DNA of 64,000 bases from an uncultured Pelagibacteraceae bacterium. GTDB lineage: Bacteria > Pseudomonadota > Alphaproteobacteria > Pelagibacterales > Pelagibacteraceae. Both the position numbers and the translations under genes were made by a program. A model generated the notes under the pieces. That model was given only the letters and a program-made list of their open reading frames with translations, was not told where the DNA came from and did not search any database. The DNA lies in the NCBI GenBank assembly GCA_902521675.1, contig CABYSP010000002.1, positions 32,259 through 96,258 of the forward strand, given 5' to 3'. Each line of letters opens with the position of its first letter. Positions within the stretch are counted from its first letter, which is position 1. Shown piece after piece: positions 45,322-55,356 of the stretch.

Positions 45322-46296
45322 TTAGAATGCAAATGATGCAGCAACTTCCCACATAGATTTGTCAGCAGTAACAGCTGAGCTGTAGCTCATGTTATCACCG
45401 TTAACCATTTTACCTGAGATAGTCATTCCACCTGCAGTGTATGATGCAGTAACACCATTAACTTCTTGGTCAACATCTCCACTTGCATTTGGTGTAGATT
45501 GATCTGCTACTTTGTAAGCAATAGAAATCTCATCAGTTACAGTGTAAGCAACAGAGTAACCAGTAAAGTCTACATCTGCTGTAGTTGTAGTTGCTTCTGA
45601 ATCGTATTCAGTTTCAGCAAAAGCTACTGTTACTGGACCATAAGCGTATGTTGCATAGTATGTAGAAACATCTGCTTCTGAACCTTTAGTAGTTTTGTTT
45701 TCACCTGAAGCAAAACCAATTGTTAAACCTTCAACGCCTGTGTACGCAACAGCCCAGTCAAAAGTACCTTCGTACTGTGTACTAGTATGTGGAACGTATG
45801 ATACGTTTACTGCTAAACCATCCATTAAAGAAGGTAGAGAGTAAGACATCATGTTGTCTGAAGTTGATGAAGTTGGAGCAGCAGCATGACCCATACCGTT
45901 ATCCCAAATATCACCAGTTGCCATATCGTCTACAGCTGATTGAGCCGAACTTCCACCGTGTCCAGAGAAAGTTAAAGTTCCAACAGCATCACTTCCAATT
46001 GATAGAGAGTGACTGTCAAAAGGCTTACCAGTATCTGTAGTTGATGTTACACCAGCACCAGCACCTTGATCTAATTCAAATGATACAGATGCAGTTAAAC
46101 CGTTATCTAGTTCACCTGAACCAGTAAAAGTTACACTGTTACCCATAGACCAAGCTTTACCAGCGTTAGCAGCACCACCGTTTACGTGTTGTACTTCAAA
46201 ACTAGCACCACCAGAAACACTTAGAGAACCAGCAAATGCTGAAGTTGCAACAAGTGAACCTGCTAATGCAGTTAAACCTATTTTTTTAATGTTCAT
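45322..46296 (-). CDS. Outer-membrane porin
   Basis: 324 residues with signal peptide MNIKKIGLTALAGSLVATSAFA and a Gly/Ser/Thr-rich mature part of alternating amphipathic strands (for example VTFTGSGELDNGLTASVSFELDQ, YSVAYTVTDEISIAYKVAD). It ends in VAASFAF, the terminal aromatic residue expected for an outer-membrane barrel. General or specific porin cannot be decided. The codon choice and strong Shine-Dalgarno AAGGAG suggest high expression. It is the only gene of its transcript, with a 201-bp upstream region containing an inverted repeat. Confidence 0.88.
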   Translation of the reverse strand: MNIKKIGLTALAGSLVATSAFAGSLSVSGGASFEVQHVNGGAANAGKAWSMGNSVTFTGSGELDNGLTASVSFELDQGAGAGVTSTTDTGKPFDSHSLSIGSDAVGTLTFSGHGGSSAQSAVDDMATGDIWDNGMGHAAAPTSSTSDNMMSYSLPSLMDGLAVNVSYVPHTSTQYEGTFDWAVAYTGVEGLTIGFASGENKTTKGSEADVSTYYATYAYGPVTVAFAETEYDSEATTTTADVDFTGYSVAYTVTDEISIAYKVADQSTPNASGDVDQEVNGVTASYTAGGMTISGKMVNGDNMSYSSAVTADKSMWEVAASFAF

Positions 46297-46497
46297 ATTA
46301 ATTACTCCTTGTTTAATTGTTATTATTAATAATAAACGTTACTTTCTTATCACCTAAATCGCTGTAATTTTGCTAAATTGGCTTATTTTATTATATTTTT
46401 ATAAAGTGTTGCATTTTTGCATCACTTTTTAATGCTTATTTATATATATAATTTAAATATTTTGGGTTTATGTTGTAAATATAATTTTTAAATCTAC
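46297..46497. promoter_or_regulatory. Divergent promoter region of porin and the DUF3576 gene
   Basis: A 201-bp AT-rich gap, long for this genome. It contains the inverted repeat AGTGTTGCA-TTTT-TGCATCACT (46405-46426; 9-bp arms with one mismatch). A TATAAT-like hexamer sits on the minus strand downstream of the repeat, and the porin Shine-Dalgarno lies near 46308. I see no small ORF, tRNA or terminator in it. The repeat is a candidate operator for porin control; its regulator is unknown. Confidence 0.5.
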
Positions 46498-47091
46498 ATG
46501 AAAATTTCTATATTACTTAAAAAAGCAGTTTTTATATTAATCTTACCAATATTCATGATTTCTTGTAAGGGTCCTGATGGTAAATTTAAATTACCTGGAA
46601 GTGACGCAAGAAAATTCCCAGCTGACCCCAAAAAAAGAGTTGAGCAAAACATTAAAGAGGGAAGAGGATTTAGATTAAGCGGCGAAGATGGTTTGTTTTC
46701 AGGTCGAAGTGGCGGAACATTCGAATTTGCTTCCTCTAATGAATTATGGAGAGCCTCTCTAGATACAATTGATTTCATGCCGCTTGTATCGGTAAATTAT
46801 AGCGGGGGCATAATAATAACTGATTGGTATAGTAATAATCAAAATCCAAATGAAAGTATAAAAATATCTATCAGATTTTTAACCAATGAAATTAGGTCTG
46901 ATGCTTTAGATATTAAAGTTTTTACAAAAAAATGTTCTGACAACTTTAACTGTCAAACTTATGAAACAAATGAATCTTTGGCACCTGAACTAACAAGACA
47001 GATTTTAAAAACTGCAGCAATTTATCAAAAAGAAAAAGTAGATAAAACCAAGAAAAAAAATAAAGACTACAAATATCCTAATCTGGATTAA
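46498..47091 (+). CDS. DUF3576 family lipoprotein
   Basis: 197 residues with a lipoprotein signal peptide and lipobox MISC (Cys23). The rest matches the alphaproteobacterial DUF3576 family: [33 protein letters not shown] is its hallmark, followed by an [18 protein letters not shown] strand. The family consistently lies just upstream of leuS, as here (7-bp gap), and with lptE forms an outer-membrane-related context. Function unknown. Likely acylated by Lnt and sorted to the outer membrane. Confidence 0.88.
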   Translation: MKISILLKKAVFILILPIFMISCKGPDGKFKLPGSDARKFPADPKKRVEQNIKEGRGFRLSGEDGLFSGRSGGTFEFASSNELWRASLDTIDFMPLVSVNYSGGIIITDWYSNNQNPNESIKISIRFLTNEIRSDALDIKVFTKKCSDNFNCQTYETNESLAPELTRQILKTAAIYQKEKVDKTKKKNKDYKYPNLD

Positions 47092-47098
47092 TAATATA

Positions 47099-49633
47099 GT
47101 GGACCGTTATAACTTTAAAAGTATAGAAGAGAAGTGGCAAAAGATTTGGGAAGACAAAAAAATTTTTTCAAGCAAAGTCGATAAAAATAAAAAAAAATTT
47201 TATTGTTTGGAAATGTTTCCTTATCCATCGGGAAAGATTCATATGGGTCATGTAAGAAATTACACAATTGGTGATGTTTTGGCTCGCTACAAAATATTAC
47301 AAGGTTTTAATGTTTTACATCCTATGGGATGGGATTCTTTTGGAATGCCAGCAGAAAACGCAGCAAAACAAAATAATTTAGACCCCAAAACATGGACTGA
47401 AAGCAACATTTCAACAATGAAAGCACAATTAAAAAAACTTGGTCTTTCTATTGATTGGGATAGAGAAATTTCAACTTGTTCAGAAGAATACTATAAACAT
47501 CAGCAAAAATTTTTCTTAGAATTATATGAAAAAAAACTAGTTTATAGAAAAGAAAACTATGTTAACTGGGATCCAGTAGATGAAACTGTTTTAGCTAATG
47601 AACAAGTTGTAGATGGAAAAGGTTGGAGATCAGGCGCAACTGTTGAAAGAAAAAAATTAAGTCAATGGTTTTTTAATATTTCTAAATTTTCAGAAGAGTT
47701 ATTAGAGGGATTAGACAAATTAAAAAATTGGCCAAATAAAGTTAAGACAATGCAAAAAAATTGGATTGGAAAATCTTTTGGTTGCGAAATAGCTTTTAAA
47801 ATAGAGGGTAATTTACCTGTAGAAAATATCAAGTGTTTTACAACAAGACCTGACACTTTATTCGGTTTTTCCTTTTTGGCTTTATCAATCGATCATGAAA
47901 TCTCAAAATATTATGAAGGTAATGAGGATTTTAAAAAATTTAAATCTGAATGTTCTAAAACTGGAACTACAGAAGAAGCTATAGCTGTCGCAGAAAAAAT
48001 TGGTTTTAAAACTGATCTTTTAGCTATTAATCCTCTCGATCCAAATCATAAAGTACCAGTATATTTTGCTAACTTTGTTTTAGCAGATTATGGCTTCGGT
48101 GCTGTTTTTGGATGTCCAGCTCATGATCAAAGAGATTATGATTTTGCAAAAAAATACGATTTAGAAATTAAAACTGTTGTTAAACCAAAAGAAGAAAATG
48201 ATGATTTTAAAGTTAGTAAGGAAGCTTACGCAGGACCAGGTTTAATAATAAATTCTAAATTTCTAAACGGATTAAGTGCACCTGAGAATTCTGTTTTAGA
48301 AACAATAAAGATTTTAGAAGAAAAAAATTTAGGTAAAAAACAAATTAATTTCAGATTAAAAGACTGGGGTGTATCAAGACAAAGATATTGGGGTTGTCCA
48401 ATACCAATATTATATGATGAAAAAGGAGAAGTTCATCCTGTTCCTAAAGAAATGCTACCAGTAAGACTACCTGAAAATGTTGATCTTAATGTTAAGGGGA
48501 ATCCTCTTGATAGCAAAAAAGAATGGAAAGAAATTGAAGTTAATGGAAAAAAACTATTTAGAGAAACAGATACATTGGATACATTTGTATGTTCATCTTG
48601 GTATTATTTAAGATTTTGCTCACCAAACAATTCACTTTACGGATTTAATAAGGAGGAAATTGATTATTGGATGCCAGTGGATCAGTATATTGGTGGAGTT
48701 GAACATGCAATTTTACATTTACTTTATTCAAGATTTTTTATGAAAGCTTTATCGTACAATAATGAAAAACTAAATATATCTGAACCTTTTGAGGGATTAT
48801 TTACACAGGGCATGGTTTGTCATGAGACTTATAAGGATCCTGACAATAATTGGGTTAGTCCCGAAGAAATAGAAACTATAGAAGGTCAGAAATATTTAAA
48901 AAATAATCATTCAAAAAAAATTACAGTAGGACCCTCAGAGTCAATGTCAAAATCAAAAAAGAATACAATTGATCCAGAGAATATAATTAAAAGTTATGGA
49001 GCAGATGCAGCAAGGTTATTCATTCTATCTGATAGCCCACCTGAAAAAGACGTCCAGTGGTCAGAAGAAGGAATTATTTCATCTTATAAATTTATACAAA
49101 AACTTTGGGGCTTAAATGCAAAAATTATAAATAAAATGAATGAAAATCATGATGATGATCATGATGAAGAATTAAAAAAAGAAACAAACAAATTTTTAAA
49201 AAAAATAACTGAAAATCTTGAAAACTTTAGTTATAACAAAATAATAGCTAATCTTTACGAAATTTATAGTTTTCTTATTAAAAAAATAGAACACAATTAT
49301 AAAAAGCAAACAATTGTTGAAAACTATGAAAAAATATTAATAGCAATAATGCCAATTATTCCTCATTTTTCAAATGAATGTCTGGAGATAATTAAAACAA
49401 AAAATTTTGAATGGCCAGCTTATGATGTATCTTTATTAAAAAATGAAAATATAATTATTGTTGTTCAAATTAACGGAAAAAAAAGAGGTCTTGTTGAAAC
49501 AAAAACAAATATTTCTGAAGATGATGTAGTAGATAAAGTTATGTCAGATATAAATCTTACTAAATACATAGAAAATAAAAAAATAAAAAAAAAGATATTT
49601 GTTCAAGATAAACTTATTAATTTTATTATTTAA
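47099..49633 (+). CDS. leuS: Leucyl-tRNA synthetase
   Basis: Class Ia synthetase. The HIGH motif is in [24 protein letters not shown], the CP1 editing domain includes [18 protein letters not shown], and the KMSKS loop is in [17 protein letters not shown]. The start is a GTG (47099). Its 844 residues are normal. Its stop TAA shares a base with the lptE ATG. leuS-lptE-holA is a conserved alphaproteobacterial order. Confidence 0.97.
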   Translation: MDRYNFKSIEEKWQKIWEDKKIFSSKVDKNKKKFYCLEMFPYPSGKIHMGHVRNYTIGDVLARYKILQGFNVLHPMGWDSFGMPAENAAKQNNLDPKTWTESNISTMKAQLKKLGLSIDWDREISTCSEEYYKHQQKFFLELYEKKLVYRKENYVNWDPVDETVLANEQVVDGKGWRSGATVERKKLSQWFFNISKFSEELLEGLDKLKNWPNKVKTMQKNWIGKSFGCEIAFKIEGNLPVENIKCFTTRPDTLFGFSFLALSIDHEISKYYEGNEDFKKFKSECSKTGTTEEAIAVAEKIGFKTDLLAINPLDPNHKVPVYFANFVLADYGFGAVFGCPAHDQRDYDFAKKYDLEIKTVVKPKEENDDFKVSKEAYAGPGLIINSKFLNGLSAPENSVLETIKILEEKNLGKKQINFRLKDWGVSRQRYWGCPIPILYDEKGEVHPVPKEMLPVRLPENVDLNVKGNPLDSKKEWKEIEVNGKKLFRETDTLDTFVCSSWYYLRFCSPNNSLYGFNKEEIDYWMPVDQYIGGVEHAILHLLYSRFFMKALSYNNEKLNISEPFEGLFTQGMVCHETYKDPDNNWVSPEEIETIEGQKYLKNNHSKKITVGPSESMSKSKKNTIDPENIIKSYGADAARLFILSDSPPEKDVQWSEEGIISSYKFIQKLWGLNAKIINKMNENHDDDHDEELKKETNKFLKKITENLENFSYNKIIANLYEIYSFLIKKIEHNYKKQTIVENYEKILIAIMPIIPHFSNECLEIIKTKNFEWPAYDVSLLKNENIIIVVQINGKKRGLVETKTNISEDDVVDKVMSDINLTKYIENKKIKKKIFVQDKLINFII

Positions 49634-50088
49634 TGAAAAAAATTATTTTTAATATTTTTGTTTTTTTTTTCCTGAGTAATTGTGGCTTCTCTCCAATTTA
49701 TCTTCAAGAAAATAATATGGATTATAATGTTCAAATAGAAAATGTTGAAGGGGATAGACAAATTAATAGTTTAATTGTTTCGCAATTAAACATAAACAAT
49801 AATGAAAAATCAATAAATGAAATTAAAATTAATATTAACACAGAATATAAAAAAACAATTAACTCAAAAGACGCTACTGGAGCTGCAGCAAGTTATGAGT
49901 TATTTTCTAAAACTTTGCTAGATATTACAAAAAACAACAAAACTGAGAGATTGGAAGTGACTAAAAAATTCATTATGGATAAAAACGACAATGCATTTGA
50001 TCAAGATAACTACGAAAAAACTGTAAAAGAGAATTTTGCTTCATCGATAGTTGAACAATTAAGATATAAACTTAATTCTTTAGAATGA
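49633..50088 (+). CDS. lptE: LPS-assembly lipoprotein LptE
   Basis: 151 residues with lipobox LSNC (Cys17) followed by GFSPIY, the typical LptE opening. The body has the alternating beta/alpha pattern (VQIENVEGDRQINSLIVSQL; KDATGAAASYELFSKTLLDI; NFASSIVEQLRYKL). LptE plugs the LptD barrel that inserts LPS in the outer membrane. Position between leuS and holA confirms it. Overlaps leuS by one base and holA by four. Confidence 0.88.
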   Translation: MKKIIFNIFVFFFLSNCGFSPIYLQENNMDYNVQIENVEGDRQINSLIVSQLNINNNEKSINEIKININTEYKKTINSKDATGAAASYELFSKTLLDITKNNKTERLEVTKKFIMDKNDNAFDQDNYEKTVKENFASSIVEQLRYKLNSLE

Positions 50089-51062
50089 TTATTAAATCTT
50101 TCGAAATAAGAAAAATAAATCAAAATAAGTCAAATATAATATTAATATACGGTGATAACGAAGGTCTAAAAAATAATATATTAGAAAATTTAATCAATGA
50201 TAAAGAGAATATATTTAAGTACGAAGAAAAAGAGATACTAGATAATAACAATAAGTTTTTCGAAAGTATCTTTTCTAAATCATTATTTGATAATAAAAAA
50301 AATGTAATTATTAAAAGAGCTACTGATAAAATTTTAAAAACGATAGAAGAGATTCTGGAAAAAAAAATAGAAGATCTAAACTTAATAATTAATTGTAAAA
50401 ATCTTGAGAAAAGATCCAAATTGAGATCTTTTTTTGAAAAAAATAAAGACTTAATTTGTATACCGGTTTATGCAGATAATTTGCAAACGATGGCAAAGTT
50501 AGCTTATGATTTTTTCAAAGATAAAAACATTTCTATTTCTCAATCGAATATTAATTTGATAACTACTAAATCTAATGGTGATAGAGAAATCTTGTTTAAT
50601 CAATTAAATAAAATTGAGTATTATTGTGTTAATGGAAAAAAATTAAATGAAGAAATTATTCAAAAGTTAATTAACTTGTCAAAAGATTATGATATTTCAG
50701 AACTTGTAGATAATTGTTTGGCAAAAAATAAAAAGAAAATCATAAGTATTTTTAACGAAAATAACTTTAATGATAGTGATTGTATAATTATTATTAGGAC
50801 ACTGCTGGGTAAATCAAAAAGACTTCTCGCACTCGCACAAGAATACAAGGATAACAAAAATATAGATATGACAATTGCATCAGCTAAGCCACCTATTTTT
50901 TGGAAAGATAAAGAAATAACTAAACAACAATTATTAAGATGGAAAGCGGAAAATATTCAAAAATTAATATATAAAATAACTGAAATAGAACTTTCAATTA
51001 AGAAGAATTTGAACAAATCTCTTAATATAACTACTGATTTCATTATTCACCAATCAACTTAG
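50085..51062 (+). CDS. holA: DNA polymerase III delta subunit
   Basis: Clamp-loader subunit that opens the beta clamp. The 325 residues follow the HolA pattern: KSNIILIYGDNEGLKNNILENL at the start, the beta-clamp contact region FDNKKNVIIKRATDKIL, NLIINCKNLEKRSKLRSFFEK, and the C-terminal collar helices ITKQQLLRWKAENIQKLIYKITEIELSIK. It is very Lys/Asn/Ile-rich. Overlaps lptE by 4 bp and is convergent with parB (2-bp gap). Confidence 0.9.
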   Translation: MIIKSFEIRKINQNKSNIILIYGDNEGLKNNILENLINDKENIFKYEEKEILDNNNKFFESIFSKSLFDNKKNVIIKRATDKILKTIEEILEKKIEDLNLIINCKNLEKRSKLRSFFEKNKDLICIPVYADNLQTMAKLAYDFFKDKNISISQSNINLITTKSNGDREILFNQLNKIEYYCVNGKKLNEEIIQKLINLSKDYDISELVDNCLAKNKKKIISIFNENNFNDSDCIIIIRTLLGKSKRLLALAQEYKDNKNIDMTIASAKPPIFWKDKEITKQQLLRWKAENIQKLIYKITEIELSIKKNLNKSLNITTDFIIHQST

Positions 51063-51064
51063 AC

Positions 51065-51907
51065 TTAGTAATTAGATTTGATTATATCTATAATTTTATT
51101 TAATTGATCTAAATCTTTATATTCAAAGCTTATTTTACCCTTATTTCTTTTATTATTTTGAATATCAACATTTAGACCAATTTTATTTGAAATTGATAAT
51201 TCTAATGCAATAATATTTGTATCTTTAGAATTACTTGTTTTTCGTTTTTTGTTTTTAAATATTCTAACAAAATTTTCAGCTTGTCTTACAGATAGTTTTT
51301 TTTCAATAATTTTAGTTGCAACAAAACTTGCATTTTCTAGACCAACTAAAATTTTAGCATGACCAGCCGTCAGTTTTTGGGTTTCAATTAATTTTATTAC
51401 ATCACTTGGCAAAGTGAGTAGTCTTAATGAGTTAGTTATATGACTTCTACTTTTACCAATAAATTTTGATACTTTCTCTTGATCGTAAGAAAAATCATCT
51501 ATCAAACGTTTATAACCCTGTGCTTCCTCAAGAGGGTTAAGATCATGCCTCTGAACATTTTCAACAATTGCAAATTCCAAAGATTTTAAATCATCTGCCT
51601 CTGTTATTACTACTGGAACATCATGGAGACCAGCTCTTTGTGCTGCTAGCCATCTTCTCTCACCTGCTATTATTTCAAATTTGGAAATATCCTCAGCAGA
51701 TTTTCGGACGATGATAGGTTGGATCATTCCTCTTTCTCTAATAGAATTGGTTAAATCCTCTAAATTATTTTCATCAAAAATTTTTCTTGGCTGGTATTTA
51801 TTTGGTACTAAGTCGCTAATTGATAATTGATTTTTTTGAGACTCTACTTTCGTTTCACCTATCAGTGACGACAGGCCTCTGCCCAATCCTTTTTTTATTT
51901 TATCCAT
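51065..51907 (-). CDS. parB: Chromosome-partitioning protein ParB
   Basis: CTP-dependent DNA clamp that loads at parS. Visible: the N-terminal GLGRGLSSLIGE, the CTP/arginine-patch box IVRKSAEDISKFEIIAGERRWLAAQRAGLHDVPVVI, ENVQRHDLNPLEEAQGYKRLID and the helix-turn-helix QEKVSKFIGKSRSHITNSLRLLTLP. Its 280 residues are typical. The start shares one base with the parA stop. A perfect parS lies 1.4 kb away in rsmG. Confidence 0.95.
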   Translation of the reverse strand: MDKIKKGLGRGLSSLIGETKVESQKNQLSISDLVPNKYQPRKIFDENNLEDLTNSIRERGMIQPIIVRKSAEDISKFEIIAGERRWLAAQRAGLHDVPVVITEADDLKSLEFAIVENVQRHDLNPLEEAQGYKRLIDDFSYDQEKVSKFIGKSRSHITNSLRLLTLPSDVIKLIETQKLTAGHAKILVGLENASFVATKIIEKKLSVRQAENFVRIFKNKKRKTSNSKDTNIIALELSISNKIGLNVDIQNNKRNKGKISFEYKDLDQLNKIIDIIKSNY

Positions 51908-52701
51908 TAAACAGTACTCCCTATTGTCGACTCTTGATTAATAAATTCATCTGTGAAACTAAAATATGATTTACTGCCAGGGCAAGACTTGTCATAAATC
52001 AAAACTGGCATTCCATGTGACGGTGCCTCAGACAATCTTACATTTCTTGGGATCACAGTTGAATAGACTTTTTCAGTGAAATAATCTCTCGCTTCTTTTT
52101 CAACTTGAGATGATAGCTTATTTCTTTTGTCGTACATTGTTAGCAGTATACCCCTAATTTTTAAATCTGGATTTAAACTTACTTTTATCCTTTCTATTGT
52201 TTTCATTAGCTGAGTTAAACCCTCCAAAGCAAAAAATTCTGTCTGAAGTGGTACCAATAGTGAGTTTGAGCTTACAAGGGCCATTACTGTCAACAAGCTC
52301 AACGAAGGCGGACAATCGATTAAAACATAATCGTATTGTCCTCTAGAATTGTTTAAATATGCGGCTAATTTAGTCTTTAGTATAAATGCCCTATTACTAT
52401 CATCAGCCGTCTCTACTTCTAAGCCTGATAGATCTACATTAGACGTGATCATATCTAAATTTTCAAACTGTGTTTTTTTAATTACCTCACTAATTTCTTT
52501 AGTTCCATTCAATACTCCATAAATCGTATCACTTGAGTTATCCATATTAGATAATCCCAGACCTGTTGTGGCGTTGCCTTGAGGATCTAGGTCAATAACT
52601 AAAATTTTTTTATCTATTTGAGATAACCCTGCAGCAAGATTTATCACCGTTGTAGTTTTTCCGACCCCACCCTTTTGATTTATGACTGAAATAATTTGCA
52701 T
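51907..52701 (-). CDS. parA: Chromosome-partitioning ATPase ParA
   Basis: Walker-type ATPase that drives segregation with ParB. The deviant Walker A is NQKGGVGKTTTVINLAAGL, Walker A' is VIDLDPQGNATTGLG and the B motif is VLIDCPPSLSLLTVMAL. Its 264 residues lack any N-terminal DNA-binding extension, as in chromosomal ParA/Soj. It follows rsmG by 22 bp. parA-parB beside rsmG-mnmG-mnmE is the standard chromosomal arrangement. Confidence 0.95.
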   Translation of the reverse strand: MQIISVINQKGGVGKTTTVINLAAGLSQIDKKILVIDLDPQGNATTGLGLSNMDNSSDTIYGVLNGTKEISEVIKKTQFENLDMITSNVDLSGLEVETADDSNRAFILKTKLAAYLNNSRGQYDYVLIDCPPSLSLLTVMALVSSNSLLVPLQTEFFALEGLTQLMKTIERIKVSLNPDLKIRGILLTMYDKRNKLSSQVEKEARDYFTEKVYSTVIPRNVRLSEAPSHGMPVLIYDKSCPGSKSYFSFTDEFINQESTIGSTV

Positions 52702-52723
52702 TTAAATTTTTTTACAATTTTTT

Positions 52724-53368
52724 TTAATTTTTTTTTTTAATTTTTTTAATATTTATCAAAAATGAATCTTCACTTGTTAAACTTTTTTTTTCTATATACT
52801 CCAGCTCCCAAATTTTTTTAGAACTTTCAAAAATTTTTTTTCCACTCTTACCCATAAAAAAAATTAAATTTTTATATTTTGAAAAATTTTCATATACTAA
52901 ATCTAAAACCACTGGCATTGGTTTGAATGCTCTTGACATTATTGTTCCTGTTTCTAAATTTTTTATTTCAAAAATATTTTTTTGAAAAATCTTTGTGTTT
53001 AAATTTAATTTTTCTGAAACTTCTTTCAAAAAATGGCTTTTATGATAGCTTTTTTCATAAAGATGGACATTCATATTATTTTTCATGTTTTTTAGCATAA
53101 TTGCCACGATTATTCCTGGCATACCACCTCCTGAACCTATATCTGTGGTTGTATCGCTATTTAAGTCAACAAAATCAATAATTTGTGCAGAATCAACGAT
53201 ATGACGGTCAATTATTGATTTTTTCGACGCCGTATTTTGGCTAATTATGTTGATTTTTTTATTTTTTTCAAGAATCATAGATATATAGTTTTCAAAGTCC
53301 AAAAATGTTTCACGTGAAACATTTAAGTGATTGATTCTAGAATAAGAATTTAAAATTTCATGATCCAT
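52724..53368 (-). CDS. rsmG: 16S rRNA (guanine-527-N7)-methyltransferase RsmG (GidB)
   Basis: SAM-dependent methyltransferase for G527 of 16S rRNA. The SAM site is TDIGSGGGMPGIIVAIML, and IDRHIVDSAQIIDF precedes it. The ORF track begins at a TTG. The ATG at 53368 ([13 protein letters not shown]) overlaps the mnmG TGA as TGATG and gives 214 residues. The segment NVSRETFLDFE is encoded by the parS palindrome, as in other alphaproteobacteria where gidB starts carry VSRET. Confidence 0.95.
   Translation of the reverse strand: MDHEILNSYSRINHLNVSRETFLDFENYISMILEKNKKINIISQNTASKKSIIDRHIVDSAQIIDFVDLNSDTTTDIGSGGGMPGIIVAIMLKNMKNNMNVHLYEKSYHKSHFLKEVSEKLNLNTKIFQKNIFEIKNLETGTIMSRAFKPMPVVLDLVYENFSKYKNLIFFMGKSGKKIFESSKKIWELEYIEKKSLTSEDSFLINIKKIKKKN
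53306..53321. promoter_or_regulatory. parS centromere site inside rsmG
   Basis: TGTTTCACGTGAAACA is a perfect 16-bp match to the universal chromosomal parS consensus. The palindrome extends three more bases on each side (53303-53324). It lies in the 5' coding part of rsmG, 0.6 kb from parA and 8 kb from the predicted origin. ParB loads here. I found no second exact site in the window. Confidence 0.95.
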
Positions 53369-55239
53369 CAAGCTATATGCTTAATAGACTTTCTTTTGAC
53401 ATGTGACAACAAAATATATACAGCGGCAGGAGTTATTCCGTCAATTCTTAGAGCTTGACCCATTGTTTTGGGCTTAATTTCTTTAAATTTTGCTTTTACC
53501 TCATTAGATAAACCTGATAGCCCGTCATAATTGATTTTATCTGGAATAATTAGGTTTTCGTCCCTCTTAAATGCTAAAATATCAGCTTTTTGCTTCTTCA
53601 AATATCCTCTGTAATGAGCGTTAATTTCCACTTGTTCATCAATATCTTTGCTAAAAAAAGGTATATCAGACCATATTTCCCTAATTTTACTCATATTTAC
53701 ACTTTTTTGAGTTAAAACTTCGCTAGATGATCTCAATATTCCGTCTTTTGCTATTTTTATTCCAAATTGCTCAGCCTTAGAGGGTGAAATCATTGAATTT
53801 CTCATTTTTAAATTTATTTGACTAATTTGCTCAAATTTACTCAAATATACTGCTTTTCTCTCATTGCTTATTAGACCAATTTCTATTCCCTTTGCAGTTA
53901 ATCTTTGATCAGCATTATCAGATCTCAAACTCAATCGGTATTCTGCTCTTGATGTAAACATACGGTATGGCTCTGCCACTCCTTTAGTCACCAGATCATC
54001 GATCATTACTCCAATGTAAGCGTCAGATCTATCAAGTATAAATGGTTCCAATTTTTTAACAGACAAGGCGGCATTTATTCCAGCTATAAGGCCTTGTGCA
54101 GCAGCTTCCTCATATCCAGTTGTCCCGTTAATTTGACCGGCAAGATAAAGATTGCTTATCTTCTTGGTTTCAAGAGTTAGGAATAGTTCACGTGGATCTA
54201 TATAATCATATTCTATCGCGTATCCTGGTCTTAATATAGTAACATTATTTAAACCATTGATATTGTTGCATATTTCTTGTTGTATCTCAGCTGGAAGTGA
54301 TGTGGAGATACCATTTGGGTAAATTGTGTGGTCATTTAGACCTTCTGGTTCTAAAAATATCTGGTGACGAACTTTATCTGCAAATTTTACTATCTTATCT
54401 TCTATAGAAGGACAATATCTTGGGCCCACTCCTTTTATACTTCCTGAATACATAGCACTCTTAGATAAATTCTTTTCTATAATTTTATGAACCTTCTCAT
54501 TTGTATAAGTCATTCGGCATGAAACTTGTTTGTTCAAATTTTTTTTTGTTAAGAATGAGAAAAAATAAGGATCGTTATCTGCAAATTGTTCCTCTAGATT
54601 TTCAAAGTTAATTGTTCTTGCGTCCAGCCTTGGTGGTGTTCCAGTTTTTAATCTTCCTATTTTAAAATCATATTTAGCCAATTGTTCAGTTAAACCTGTA
54701 GAAGGTTTTTCATCGTACCTACCAGCAGGAGTTTTTTCATCACCTATATGTATCAAACCATTCAAAAAAGTCCCTGTTGTAAGTATTATCTTATTAGAAA
54801 GAACTTTCTTTCCTTCTTTAGTTTCAAATCCACTTATTGAATTTTTATTAAAAATAAACCTTATAACAGGATCAGAAAAAATGCTTAAATTACAATAGTT
54901 TAGCAATTTTTCTTGCATATATTTACGATATAGTGATCTATCCGATTGAGTTCTTGGTCCTCTGACTGCTGGCCCTCTACTTCTATTTAACAATCTAAAT
55001 TGTATACCTGACTTATCTGCTACATCTCCCATAACACCATCAAGAGCATCTATTTCTCTAACTAAATGACCTTTACCCAAACCTCCTATTGCCGGATTAC
55101 AAGACATCTCACCGATAGTTTCTATTTTATGAGTAAATAGGGCAGTGCTCACTCCTAGACGAGCAGAAGCTGCTGCAGCTTCACATCCAGCGTGACCTCC
55201 TCCAATTACAACGACATCAAATGACAAATCATTTTTCAT
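53368..55239 (-). CDS. mnmG: tRNA uridine-5-carboxymethylaminomethyl modification enzyme MnmG (GidA)
   Basis: FAD enzyme that, with MnmE, modifies U34 in the anticodon wobble position. The FAD loop is [20 protein letters not shown], then [42 protein letters not shown] and [17 protein letters not shown] follow, and [17 protein letters not shown] lies downstream. Its 623 residues are typical. It lies between mnmE and rsmG, separated from mnmE by 117 bp of AT-rich sequence. Confidence 0.97.
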   Translation of the reverse strand: MKNDLSFDVVVIGGGHAGCEAAAASARLGVSTALFTHKIETIGEMSCNPAIGGLGKGHLVREIDALDGVMGDVADKSGIQFRLLNRSRGPAVRGPRTQSDRSLYRKYMQEKLLNYCNLSIFSDPVIRFIFNKNSISGFETKEGKKVLSNKIILTTGTFLNGLIHIGDEKTPAGRYDEKPSTGLTEQLAKYDFKIGRLKTGTPPRLDARTINFENLEEQFADNDPYFFSFLTKKNLNKQVSCRMTYTNEKVHKIIEKNLSKSAMYSGSIKGVGPRYCPSIEDKIVKFADKVRHQIFLEPEGLNDHTIYPNGISTSLPAEIQQEICNNINGLNNVTILRPGYAIEYDYIDPRELFLTLETKKISNLYLAGQINGTTGYEEAAAQGLIAGINAALSVKKLEPFILDRSDAYIGVMIDDLVTKGVAEPYRMFTSRAEYRLSLRSDNADQRLTAKGIEIGLISNERKAVYLSKFEQISQINLKMRNSMISPSKAEQFGIKIAKDGILRSSSEVLTQKSVNMSKIREIWSDIPFFSKDIDEQVEINAHYRGYLKKQKADILAFKRDENLIIPDKINYDGLSGLSNEVKAKFKEIKPKTMGQALRIDGITPAAVYILLSHVKRKSIKHIA

Positions 55240-55356
55240 AATCCAAATCTATATGTGATTATATAATTTACAAGATAGGCTTATTTTTTTGTTAATAAAC
55301 CCTATTTTTCAACGTTTTTTGAAAAAAAAAGTGTAAAAAACCAGTAAAGAAGGGTA
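55240..55356. other. AT-rich mnmE-mnmG intergenic region
   Basis: 117 bp between the same-strand genes mnmE and mnmG. It has A/T runs and a weak inverted repeat (TTTTCAA...TTGAAAA). No ORF, tRNA, strong terminator or exact DnaA box is visible. It probably holds the mnmG promoter. Confidence 0.5.

Noticed and set aside
55240-55356. mnmE-mnmG gap as an alternative origin, as near gidA in E. coli
   Set aside because: It is only 117 bp and has no DnaA box better than a weak match. The hemE-PPSR gap is longer, has an exact box and fits the alphaproteobacterial position.
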